Source of the DNA: Mrakia gelida
Taxonomy: Eukaryota; Basidiomycota; Tremellomycetes; Cystofilobasidiales; Mrakiaceae
Length of the DNA: 64,000 nt
Reading direction: 5' to 3'
Assembly: GCA_024345305.1 (NCBI GenBank)
Contig: BRON01000001.1
Span: 2,294,001-2,358,000 of the forward strand
Positions 1 to 12,500 of the stretch are shown here, in pieces (the stretch's first letter is position 1; each line of letters starts with the position of its first letter). The notes beneath the pieces were generated by a model. It was not told the origin of the DNA and made no database searches. It saw only the letters and a list, made by a program, of their open reading frames with translations. Made by a program: the position numbers and the translations under genes.

Positions 1-2802
1 TACTACAGACATCGACAAGACTACGCGTGAGTTCTCGTTCTCGACTTGCGATACCCACCTCGTCTCTCTTCGTCTCTTCTCTGACCTTCGATCTCGTCTG
101 TTCCCTGATCTCAGTCTCCTACGCCGCCATCTTCGGACTCAAAAGCCCTGCGCCTCTCGGATTGGGACTCGTCGGCACTGAGTACTCGTGGTTGAGCTCG
201 TGAGTGCATCGCGTCGACTCTCCCTCTTCGGTCTGCGCCGTCGCTGACCCTGGCGCCTCGCCTTGCTGCCCGTTACTCTCAGTGTCTTCTACTTCGGATG
301 GCTGGCCTGGGCTATCCCTTCTAACTTGATCCTTCAGGTATGCACGCTCGAGAGTTGAGCAGAACGAAAAGCTCGACGCGACCGCTGACCGACCTCCCGT
401 GTCCGTCGCGTTCCCTTCCTCTTCGCAGAAATTCCCCGTCGCTACTTACCTTGGCTTCAACATCTTCCTTTGGGGAGTTCTCCTGTGTGCTCAGTAAGTG
501 GTTTCGATCTGCCATCAAATCGAACGTAAACGTGCGAGTCGACCAAGGAGCTCGGGCCGACAACCTCGTTTCTTCCTTCTTCCAGAGCTGCCTCCAAGAA
601 CTTCGCCACCCTCATGGTCCTCAGGTTCCTGTCCGGAGCTGCCGAAGCTATCGCAGATCCCTCGTTCATGCTCGTCACTTCGATGTTCTACACCAGGCGA
701 GTTCGCTTTCCCTCCTCTTCGTTTCGTCGTCGCGTCAACTTCTCCTGATCGTCGCCTCTTCTTCGTCCTCTGCACCAGAGCTGAGCAGCCCTGGAGGATC
801 AGTGCCTGGTACATCTTCAACGGTGTAGGAACAGCCGTCGGTGGGCTCCTCGGATACGCGATTGGAACGATCAACGGAGCTCTCGCTTCGTGGCGATACG
901 AGTGAGCAACGACTCAACTTCGGGTCGCCCTCGTTCTCGCTTTCGCCCGTGCTGACCTTCCGCTTCTCTTCTCCAGGTTCATCATCATCGGAACCATCTG
1001 CGCTGCATGGGGAATCTTCATCCTCTTCTTCCTTCCCTCCTCGCCTGCTACATCGATCTGGTTGACCAGAGATCAACGACTCATCGCTATCGCTAGACTG
1101 AAGGGAAACCAAGTGAGCCGGCTTGTCCGCACCCTCTCACCAGCCTTTTCACGTAACTGACCTCTCTTCTCGAACCCTTCAGACGGGAATCGAATCGAGA
1201 GTTATCAAGATGCACCAAATCCGGGAGGCCTTCATCGACCCGAAGACCGTGAGTTCGAGCTCTCGACGCGTCGACCTGTCTGGCTCGAGTTCGAGCTCAG
1301 CTCATCTCTTTCTCTCTCCCTCGCAGTACCTCTTCTTCCTCCTCGGTTTCGTTGGAAACATCCCCAACGGAGGAATCTCGAACGTGAGCGCTTCCTGCTT
1401 CCTCTCTCTCTCACGAGCTCGAGTGAGACGAAGCGCTGACATCTTCGGCTCGTCGACGCGTCCGGACCCAGTTCTCCACCCTCATCATCCAGGGCCTGGG
1501 ATTCAACACGCTCAAGACCGCACTTCTTGGAATCCCTCAGGGTGCCTTCGTCGTATTCTGGATCGGATCCGGCGCCTACCTCAACAGCAGACTCCCTGCG
1601 AATTCGCGTACCATCGCGGCCCTCCTCTACATGCTGCCAACGATTGGAGGAGCACTGGGATTCCTTCTGGCCCCCAGTGACGCATACGTCGGAAGGTTGG
1701 TTGCTTTCTACATGACCGTGAGTGTGCTTCGTCGAAGAAGAGCTTGTCGAACGAACGAACGAACAACTGACGACAACGCGCTTACTTTTTTGGGCTCAGG
1801 GATCCTGTTCGTGGCTCTCTTCCAATCATCCACCACTTCACTAAGATGCGACTCGCAGCTGACATGCCATCTCATATGTTTTCCAGACCAAGCTACCTTC
1901 GTTCTCTCTCTTTCGCTCATGTCAGTCACCACACGACGGACGCATCGATTTCGAGCTTCGACTGACTCGCTCGCGTTTCTTCTCCAGTACCTCAAACGTC
2001 GGAGGACAGTCCAAGAAGATGGTCACTACCGCGTTGATCTGGCTTGGAGCCTGTGTCGGTGCGTCGAGCTCTGTCTGCCTTCGTCTTTTCTCGACGCGTC
2101 GGAAACCTGACGCCTCTTCCTTTCGCTTTCTCCTCTCAGGTAACATCGCCGGAGTGAGTAGCTCGTCTTTCACTCCTACGGGTAACCCTGCTGACTCTCC
2201 ATTCCTTCCTTGCATCCCTGCTAGCCCTTCCTCTTCAAAGCGGAGTGAGTCTCAGTTCGGCGAGTTTCGGCGACGCGAGGTTGAAACTGACCCTCTCTCT
2301 CTCTTCGTTCGTCCTTCAGACAAGCTCCTTCCTACAAGTATGTCATATCTCCCTATCCTCTGCATCTTAGAACCCGTACCGACCTGGCCTCTTTCTCTCT
2401 TATCCTCCTCAGGCTCGGAATCGGAGCGATGTTGGTCTCGAACTGCCTTGAAGTCCTCATCGTAGCTCTCCTTCGTTTCATCTTCATTCGAGGTACGGCT
2501 TCTTCTCATTCGACCTTCGTATTCTTCCTCTGACTCCCTCGTCTCTTCTTTTTCCTCCAGCGAACAAGCAGAAGGCCCTTCAACGAGCTGCTCTCGACGC
2601 CGCTGCCATCGACGAAGACGGCGAGCAAGACATCAAGGGAGTCCGCCCAGACGACAACGCTACCGCCTTCGCTGACCTCACGGACTGGGAGAACCCAAAG
2701 TGAGATGCCGTTTTCTCATCAGCCTTTGCATACCCGACGGGCTCGAAGCTGACCTCGTTTTCCCTTCGTTTTGCTTCCAACAGCTTCGTCTACGTTTACT
2801 AG
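1..2802 (+). CDS. MFS transporter, allantoate permease-like (ACS family), 5'-truncated
   Basis: Multi-exon gene whose first exons lie left of the window. The assembled protein resembles the fungal anion:cation symporter (Dal5/allantoate permease) branch of the major facilitator superfamily, plasma-membrane importers of organic anions such as allantoate, nicotinate or vitamins. Visible cues are a D-K-T-T start followed by 'LGLVGTEYSWLSS' (TM1-2 region), 'LRFLSGAAEAIADPSF' (TM4 region), 'WYIFNGVGTAVGGLLGYAIG' (TM5) and the tail 'LTDWENPNFVYVY', a C-terminus typical of this branch. Each intron starts GTGAG or similar and carries CTGAC shortly before AG. The last intron splits the Asn codon in ENPNF, and the TAG ends at 2802. 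The substrate cannot be read from sequence. The family call is fairly secure and the exact exon borders less so. Confidence 0.85.
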
Positions 2803-3501
2803 GCTGCTAGTCCCTTCTCGGCCTGCTTGATCGGCTGGCAAAACTTCCTATATGTCTATTAGATTCCCAGTGTCGAGGCCGAGACGAGATAGAATGCCTT
2901 CACTGCATTGGAGCGACGACGCGTTCCGCCTCTTCTTCGACGAGAGCGAACTTCGAGGAGAAGAGCTGTGATTTGCTGAAAAAAATGGAGTCACATCAGT
3001 GGAAGAAGGCGGGGTCTCTTGCCTTTGAATCTATGACAGGGCTGACAGATTTCTGAGCTCTGCAAAAACCTGTCGGCGCGATCGCACAGGAAGGAAATCT
3101 CCGTCGAGCTCACCTCCGCCTCCAACTCCTTCCTTCCTTCCTCTCCTCTTCCTCCTGCCTCTCCCTCGCCCTCTCGTCTTCACCCTCGTTTCTTCATCTC
3201 GTCAATATCAACTTGAACATCACTTTCCCCTCGATGACCAGACACGCAGCGAGCGTGAATCGTAGAGGTTGGGAATGAAGGGAAAGAACCAAGGAGGGCT
3301 TGGTGTTTCCTCCTTCCCATCCTCCCCTTCCCTCCCTGCCCCTCCTTCCTGTCACCACAACACCGACGACGCGAAAAAAAGAGGACTCAGCCATCCTTAT
3401 TTCCCTTCCCTCTTTTCTCTTACCTCGACCTCATCAACCAGGACGACTCCATTCACTCTCCTTCCAGTGCTCTCGACCGCCGAGCTTCCCCCCTACCTTC
3501 G
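2803..3501. promoter_or_regulatory. Spacer and probable promoter of the alpha-glucan synthase gene
   Basis: No convincing gene here. The left part is the 3' flank of the transporter. From about 3110 to 3500 the + strand is strongly pyrimidine-rich (CTTCC and CCTCC runs), the composition seen upstream of most gene starts in this window. I see no clear TATA box. Confidence 0.4.
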
Positions 3502-6500
3502 ATGATCACCTCCTTTCCCTCCCTCCTTCTCGCCTTACCGTCGCTACTACTACTTCAACAGGTCAACGGAGCTCCTTATCACGAGAGATGGGTGGATTAC
3601 AACCTGAACACGAATCCCAGTGAGTCGTCAGAGATCAAAAGAGGAGGAGGGGAGGGTTGAGCTCGTCAAAGGTCGACGTGTTCTCCGAAGGAAGGCATGT
3701 TTCGAGCTCGTTCGAGAAGGGGAGCTCACTTGAACTGAGTTCAGGTCGAGCAGAGAGGGACAGCTACCCTCTCGAAGACGCGATGCTGTCAGGGAGCGGT
3801 CGTAGGGGGCATACGACGCGTGGGGAAGGAGAGCACGAGCTCAGCCCTCCCTCAGTCCATCTCGACCTCGACCATCCCGTCTTCTCGACCACCCACCACC
3901 TCCTCTGCCTCACCTCCCTAAGCACTAATCTCCACTCGACTCGCACCCCCTCCATCCTTTCACTTCTACCTTCGCTGAGTCCGAGCTGTCGACCAAAATC
4001 CACCAAGCTCTCGGCCTTTCCTTCCAAGACATCTCACGTCGTCGTCCTCTTTGATCTCGAACGAGACTGACTTTCGTTTGCGCCCTTCTCTTGCAGACTC
4101 GACCGCAATCGTTCAAGAGTTCTACACCGCCAAGTTCAGTGCTAACGAAACCTACATGCCTTCGCCGACGAACTGGAGGTGCGTTCTCGTCCCGTCTCGT
4201 CTCGCCTCTGTCCCTTTCCTCCCTCTCTCAATTCGAGCTCGATGCTGATCGCCCTATTGCTTCTTTACAGGACTCTTCCCGCCTACACCATCCTCTTGGA
4301 CAAGTGGGCTGACTCTGATGCTGCCAACAACGGTTCGTTTCGAGTTGCTTTTCTGAGGGAAAGTAACCGAAGGCTGAACCTGCTTTTGCTTTTGCGCAGA
4401 CTACTTCAACACCACTTTCGAGCATACTCCTCTCGAGTAAGTCCACTCATGTTCATCGCACGAGCTCTCCTCAAACAGTCTGGGAGCTTAGAGCTTCGAA
4501 CCCGAGCTGATCCCTGCTCCCTCTCCTCCCTCGCCGTTCCCTTTTTCCACAGCACTCAACTTCGTCATGGAGGAGATATCAAGGGACTGGTCTCGGACAG
4601 ATCTCTCGATTACTTTGAGCTCTTGGGAGTGAAGGTCATCTACATCTCTGGAACACCATACTTGTGAGTCGTTCTCCTTCTTCTCGTTTCCCTCGTTCGA
4701 CTCGTTGAGCTGAATGTTCCTCGCTCGTCCTCGTAGGAACATGCCCTGGCAGGCCGACGGATACTCTACACTCGACTTCACCGTCTTTGATCCTCACTGG
4801 GGAACTATCCAAGATTGGGCAGACGCCATCCAGCTCATCCACAACCGAGGAATGTGAGCTCTCGAGATTTCGACGCGTCGACTTTTCCTCCTTCTCAACC
4901 CTCGTGACTGATTGTTTTTCGCGCTACGTAGGTACATCGTCGTTGACTCTACGATATCTACGATGGGAAATCTCATCGCTATGGAGGGGTAAGCTCGCCA
5001 CTCGATCTTTGATGCGACGAGGGACAGTCGATCTTCGACTCGCACGCCTCGCTGACTCTTTCCTTTTCTTACAGCCATCTCAACACGAGTGCTCCCTTCA
5101 GGACTTCCGAATGTATGTCTTCTGTTCAGCTCGGAATCAACCCGGTGCTCTGCACGAAGCCAACGGCTCACCACTCTCACTTTCTTCCTCTGTTCAGACG
5201 ACGCCGAATGGAATCGAGCTCCCTACGGCCCCTGGAATCTCACCGAGTACCCCGACTTCAAGTTTAATAACGTGATGAACGAGAGTTGCGTTCTTCCTCC
5301 GTTCTGGGACACGGCGTGAGTTCGCTGGACGAAGGGAAAGAGACGAGCGTTGAGTGCGAACTGACTTGTTCCTCCCCTCACCTTCACAGCGGACAGATCG
5401 TCAACGTTGACAAGGGACCTGGCTGCTACGACTCCCAGTTCGATCAGTACGGTGATATGGAGGCCTTCGGAGTCCAGTGAGCTCCTCCTCTCATGCTCTG
5501 CGACGTCGTCGAGGCTGGGTTCGGGAAGACGAATCGTCGAGCTCATTCTTCTTCCTCCCTCCTCCCTCAGCCCTGACTGGCAGCGTCAACTCGCCAAGTT
5601 CTCGTCCGTTCAAGATCGACTGCGAGAGTGGCGACCCGACGTCGGTGCCGACCTCATGAAGTTCCCTTGCTTGATGATCGAAGCTCTCGACATCGACGGA
5701 ATTCGAATCGACAAGGCGACTCAACTGACGGTCGACTACGTCTCCCAATGGTCCAACGCCACGAGATCGTGCGCCAGGAGACTCGGGAAGGAGAACTTCT
5801 ACATCCCTGGGGAGATCGTCGGAGGAGATATCCATGGTTCCCTCTACATGCACGTTCAGCTGGACGAGAAGGAAGGCCGACGGCGCGACTGACTTTCGCT
5901 GACCTTCTGTCCTCTCGATTCGCAGCGGACGAGGTCGAACTCCCTACCAGAACAACAGGACCTTCGAGGAAGCCGTTGCTGCTACTCCATCCGATTCTGG
6001 GATGTTCATGCGAGAGGAGGGTCTCACTGGTTACGACTCGACTGCTTTTCACTACTCGTGAGCTTCCTCGTCTTACCTGTTCACGTTTGAACCCATCCTC
6101 GAGTTGACTGATTCTCGCCTTTTCTCCTCGACTTCCACAGCTTCTACCGATCCCTCCTTCGTGTCTTGCAGATGGACGGAGATCTCAGTGTTGCCGACGA
6201 TGTCTCGATCGATTTCTCAACCGCCTGGCGACAGATCAACATCAACGAGGATATGATCAACTCCCAGACGGGTTTGTATGATCCTAGACACTGGGTGAGT
6301 ACCAGCTCGTCATCCTTCGCTCGGTTTGGAGACGCAGAGGAAGGATGAGGAGGGCGGCGGAAGGAAGGAAGAGTGTTGAGCTCGACAACGCGACAAGGAC
6401 TGACCTCTCTTCGCGCCTCTTCTTCTCGTGCAGATGGGAGTCACGAATCACGACGTCTTCCGATGGCCGGCTATGGTGAACGGAACTCAGAAGCAGGCGT

Positions 6501-9500
6501 TCGGAAACTATGTTGGGATGCTCATGGTGAGTTCGACGGTCGTCGATGAAGACGAAGAAACGAGGGCTGACCTTCTTCCTCCCTCTCTCCTCTGCCATCC
6601 AGATTCCCGGAATCCCTCTCATCTACTATGGAGAGGAACAAGGAATGTACCTGTTCGATAACACGGCCTCGAACTATGTACGTGTCGTGATCTCGAGGGT
6701 GAAAGAGGAGACGACACGCGAATGAAGACTGACTCGAATCGTTCCTCAGCTCTTCGGACGACAAGCCATGACTGCCTCGCCTGCTTGGCAGAGGCACGGA
6801 TGCTACAAGCTCGGCTCGACTCAGTACCACAACTTCGAGTTCGGAAAGTCTCTCTTCGGGTTCGTTTTAATCTTCCTTTTTTCGTTCTCGTCTGCGAGCT
6901 TCGAGCTTCGATTCGACTGACCCTCCTTCTTCCTTCTTCCTTCCAGATGCCAAGATCCTTGGAACGCTCTCGACCACCTCGATCCTACCTCCCCGGGCTT
7001 CCGATATCTCCAGAGGATCTTCAACCTTCGAAACACCTACCCAGCTTTCACGGACGGTTTCCAAGTCCTCCTTCACTCGAGTCAGACCTACTTCGTTCAG
7101 TTCCCAGGATCGGGTACGGCTCAGACGGAGAGTGAGTAGACCATCGTTTTACTCTTTCTTCGAAAGATAGACGCGGGAAGAAGAAGAGGTCGCAGTGCTG
7201 ACTCGTCGTTCGCGTCGCAGTCGGACTTCGATCCAACTCTCGAAGCGCTCTCACCTCCCAGCTCAACACGGATCAGTTCCTCGGAGAGATGACCGAGTCA
7301 GTTTGGCTTCTATGGCACAATGAGAACCAGACGACGACGTACGCTGCTGCCTGTGGAGATGGAGACGACCCGAGCTGGATTCAGGTTGGTCTCGACGCGT
7401 CTCATCTCGTCCTTCCTTCCTCCTGCCGTTCCAAGCTCACACTCACCTTCTCTTCCTTCCAAAGTCGCCCTATCCCGGTCCAGTCACCGTCAAGAACCTC
7501 TTCTACCCCTACGAGACGCTGGATCTGACCAAGTCGGGGCTCTACTTCAACTTGGACGGACAAGAACCGACTCGAGCTTGGTGAGTCCCTGTCTCTCCCT
7601 TCCTTGACCTCACCTCTCTAGCTCAACCTCACACCTCTTCCCCCTCTCTCCAGCCTCCCCGAGATCACTCTCGAGCCCTTCGGATTCCGAGCCTACGTCC
7701 CCGAGGATATCTGGCTCATCGGTCCTCCCGTCCTCACTCGGTTCTCGCCAGGCCACGACGCTCGGATCAGTTCGAACGAGACCTCGTTTGAGATCGCGTG
7801 AGTGCCTCCTTGCTCCTCCTCCGACTTCCAGGAACTGAGCTGATATACCTCGTCCCCTCCTGCAGTCTCGAGTACGATCAAGAGATGGATTGGTGAGTCG
7901 AGCATCAACGCCGTCCTCGTCGTTGCTCGTCTCGGCCTCCTCCTCGTCTGACGCGTATTTCCTCTTCACTCTTGTCTTTCTAGCGACTCGGTCACCGCCA
8001 ACCTCAGACTCAACTTCGTGGGCTCTGGAACGACTACTCCTTCTTTCGCAGGAACATCTGGTACATGCGTCAGGCTCGAGAACCAAGCTCCTCCTTCGGA
8101 ACTCGGCGGCGTCCCTCCTTCAGGCTGGAGGTACACTCGAACGATCCAGAACGCCGCCGATGGAATCTACGAGATCCTCGCTGGAAACGCTTCGACCTTC
8201 GGGGGATACATCGGATACACTGGGGTGAGTGTGGCGTTTTAAAGGCCGATATCAGGGAACGATTCGAAACGCTGACCTTGGTTTCTCGTTTCGTCTTCTC
8301 TTCAGGCCGACGCTCATCTCCTGGTTCGGAAGGGCTCGCTCGACAACGCCATGGTTTGGACGACTGAAGCCGACTACAGCAAGACTCTCCTTACTGGATC
8401 TGCGGGCTCGTGGACTCTCAATCACGTCGCTGCTGGAGCTGAGTGCGTTTCGACTTCGTTTCTTCTCTTCTCTCGCGTGTCTCGAGCTTCCAACGAGGAC
8501 TGACGACTAGCTTCTACCTGGACTCACAGGAGATTCCGATACAGTGGAACCTACGGGCTCTCCTGGTCTCCCTGGGCCGACTACGAGGAGACGACGAGCA
8601 TCGGCGACGAAACGTTCGACGACCAGTTCTGGATCGATCAGGTTCGCAGCTTCGACGCTTTCGATCTCCCGATCTGACCCTTCGAAGTTGACTTTTCCCT
8701 CCTCTCGCTCGCTCTCGAACTCTCAGCACATCCAAGTTCAATACTGGTCCGAGCTCGCTGGATCGGCAGCTCCGATGGTTCACGGCGACAGCTCGACCTA
8801 CACCGGAGGAGAACGACGAGTCCCCAAGATCCTCGCAAGAGGAGACTTCAACCAGTTCGGTTACGATCAGGGAGTCCCTTCAGCTTTCAAGCAGTCGGGA
8901 ACGGAAGGGGACTGGGAGTTGCCGGTGAGTTTTCTCCAGCGTTCAAACGATCAAAGAAGAGACGAGCTCTGACTTTCGTTCGGTTCTTCATCCTTCTTCC
9001 CAGATCATCGCTCGATGGCCCTCCTTCATACAAATGAACGTCTACGGATTCGACGACTACTTCTTTGGAGATGCGGATGGAGACGGTGTGATGGATCGTT
9101 TGCCTCCCAACTCTTTGAGTGAGTCGTTCGCTCTTTTTGTCGAGCTCGCGAAAGCGAACGCGTCTCCTTTCTTCTTCGAGGGAGCTAACTCCTTTTACTT
9201 TTCGCATCAACTAGCCGCCAACTACTTCAACATGACTGCCCCTCCCGTCCACAAGCTCGGATGGACCTTGAAGATCAACGATAAGACGGGGAAGTGGACT
9301 CTGATCCCTCGAGGACACGCCGTCCTCAACATCGTCGTCTTCTTCCTCTTCCTCATCATCCCTCCTCTCACTGCTCTCCTCACCGCCATTCTCTACCAGA
9401 AGAGGTTCTACGCTATCAAGGTGCGAGCTCATTCTCGCTTGACCACTCTTCTCTCGCGGCTCGCTGACTTCTTCGCCTCGTTTCTCTTCCCCCCCCCCTT

Positions 9501-12500
9501 CAGATCAACAAGTACGGAGTCAAGGCCGGAAAGGAGAGCGTTGTTAACGAGGAGAAGGAGGGACGTCTCGCTTCGGGACAGAAGATCATCGGATGGCCCG
9601 AGGACCCCAACAAGAGGAGGAAGATGCTCATCGCGACGCTCGAGTACGAGATTCTCGATTGGAACATCAAGGTCAAGATCGGAGGGTTGGGAGTCATGTC
9701 GAAGCTCATGGCTTCGAGTATGACCGACTGTGATGTCGTTCGTTCATCTTCTTTTCCTCTCTCCTCTCGTTCTGGTTCCTCCTCGCGTCGTCTCTCGGTT
9801 CGAACGCTGACTCTTCCGCTCTTCTTCTCGACAGGTTTGGGTCATTCCCAAGGTCGGAGGCATCGAATATCCCGTTGGAGAGCCTGCTGAGCCCATTGAG
9901 GTCGTCATCTTCGGAGAGTCGTACCTCATCGAGCTGGAAATCCACATCGTTCGTCGCCTCGCCGTTTCTGATCGCGACTCTTCGCTCCCTCCCGAGCTGA
10001 TCGCCGCCTCCATCCTCTCCAGTACCAACACATCACCTACTACATCCTCGATTCTCCCGTCTTCCGAGCTCAAACCAAGTCGGATCCCTGCGAGTTCTCG
10101 CCTCTCTCTCGAGAAATATCAGTCTCGCTCGAAGCTGACTCGTCTCCTTCCCCTTCTTCGCAGACCCGGCTCGAATGGACGATCTCTCTTCTGCCGTCTT
10201 CTACTCGACCTGGAACCAAGCTATTGCCGAGGCTATTCGAAGAAACCCCACCGTCGACATCGTGAGTCGTTCACGCTCAACGAGACGGAACTGAGCTGAC
10301 ATCGCGTCCTCCTCCAGTACCACATCAACGACTACCACGGAACCCTCGCTCCTCTCTACCTCCTCCCCAAGGTCTTCCCTACCTGCCTCTCTCTCCATAA
10401 CGCCGAGTTCCAAGGTCTCTGGCCGCTCCGAGACTCAGAGGAGTTGAACGAGGTCTGCGCTGCCTTCAATCTTCCGACGGAAGTCACGAGAAAGGTGAGC
10501 TCGCTTAACTTCTTCTTCGTGCGATCTTCAGTAACTGACTGAGACCCCTTCTCACTCGTGTCTTCCAGTACATCCAATACGGAAACACATTCAACTTGCT
10601 TCACGCTGGTGCTGTGAGTACTGGCTGTGAGAAAGAGACGAATGCAGAGTCGATTTGAAGCTGATCCGAGCTCGTCTCGTCCCTTCCCTCCTCTGTTCTC
10701 GCGCTCTCATCAGGCCTTCATCGCCGCTCATCAGAAGTCCATTGGAGTCGCCGGAGTCTCGGACAAGTACGGAAAGCGATCTTGGGCTCGATACCCTGCT
10801 CTCTGGATTCTGAAACAGATCGATTCACTGCCGAACCCAGGTTCGTCTCCCCTGGCACTTCTCTCTCGGTCTTGAAGCTCTCGCTCACTTCACCACTTGC
10901 ATTCTCCCCCCTTAGATCCCGACGACATCGAAGCTCTCGATCAACAGTCCATCGATATCCGGCACGTTCAGATCGATGCAGCCGCTGAAGCCAAGTTCGT
11001 CGCGTCCTCCTTTCGTGCTTCGACCTCCTTCTCCTACCTTTTTATTCCTTCGCTGGCGACATACTGACCTTCTCTTATACTCCTCGTCATCTTCAGGCGA
11101 CCTGGACTCAAGCGACAAGCTCAGGAATGGGCTGGAATCAAGCAGGATCCCAACGCTCAGCTCTTCGTCTTCGTCGGTCGATGGGTTCGTTCGCTCTCGA
11201 CCTTCCTGCTCGCATCTCTCTCTCGTCGCCGCTGACCCGTCATCTTTCACTTGTTATCGCTCGCAGAGTAAGCAGAAGGGAGTGGACATCATCGCCGACG
11301 TCTTCCCAGCTCTCCTCGAAAAGAACAAATCGATCCAACTCATCGCCGTCGGACCCGTCATCGATCTCTACGGACGATTCGCCGCTGAGAAGCTCGCTCG
11401 TCTGATGGAGATGTACCCCAAGCAAGTCTTCAGCAAGCCCGAGTTCACCTCCTTGCCGCCTTCTCTCTTCAGCGGAGCCGACTTCGCCTTGATCCCTTCG
11501 CGAGACGAGCCTTTCGGATTGGTCGCCGTCGAGTTTGGAAGGAAGGGAGCTCTCGGAGTCGGAGCGAGACTAGGAGGTCTTGGGTTGATGCCTGGATGGT
11601 GGTTCCCCGTTGAGTCGACAAGGTGAGTTCAAGAAGACGCGGGGAAGGAGAGACGCGTCAAGACATGAGCTGACCTTCGCGTCGCTTCCTCCTCGTTCTC
11701 AGTACCTCGCACATGATCTCTCAGCTTCAGAAGACCATCGTCCGTCCAATACAACTTCTGTCTGTCATCTTGTACCTGATCTTGCTGACCACGACTCCCT
11801 TTCGCTTTGAAAACAACAGAAACTCGCCTTGAAGTCGACCGAGAAGGAGAGAGCGGTCCTTCGAGCTCGATCTGCAGTTCAACGATTCCCTGTGCTCGAG
11901 TGGAGAGGTCGAATCGAGATCTTCCAGAAACGAGCCATTCGAGCTTCGAGGAAGGGAGCCGGCACTCATGCCTAGTTCGTTTTATTTCTTCTTCCTCCTC
12001 TCGTGCGCGTCGCTGATCTTCGCGTCTTCTCCTTCTCGCAGCGACTACTCCGACTACGTGCCTCCCTCGGCTCCGTCTGCCGATCGACAGTACGGAGATG
12101 CTACCAGGATCGAGAGGGCTGAGTGGTCGAATCGTTCTCCCATGGAGCATCCTCAAGCGACTTACGGAGACGATGGTGAGTCGCCCTCGAGTGAAAGAAG
12201 GCGAATCAACGCGAACTGAACTCGGCCTCTTCCCTTCTTCGTTCTTTCACAGGCTCTTCATCTCCTCGTGGCTCTCCAGAGATCATGGATCCTTTCGATG
12301 CCAACGCTCGATTCGACGGGGAGTCTCGTCGAAGTCCGAGGAGGCTCGGAGAGAGCGTTAGTTGTCGTCCCTGCTCGCTCTTTGTCTTCCTCTTCGAAGG
12401 GCTGACCAACTTCTTCTGTATCCTTTTAGGACTACGGAGGCTCCCAAGACTCTCACCACAGCTCAAGCCTGACTCGATCCGAGTCCGACGAGGATCGTTA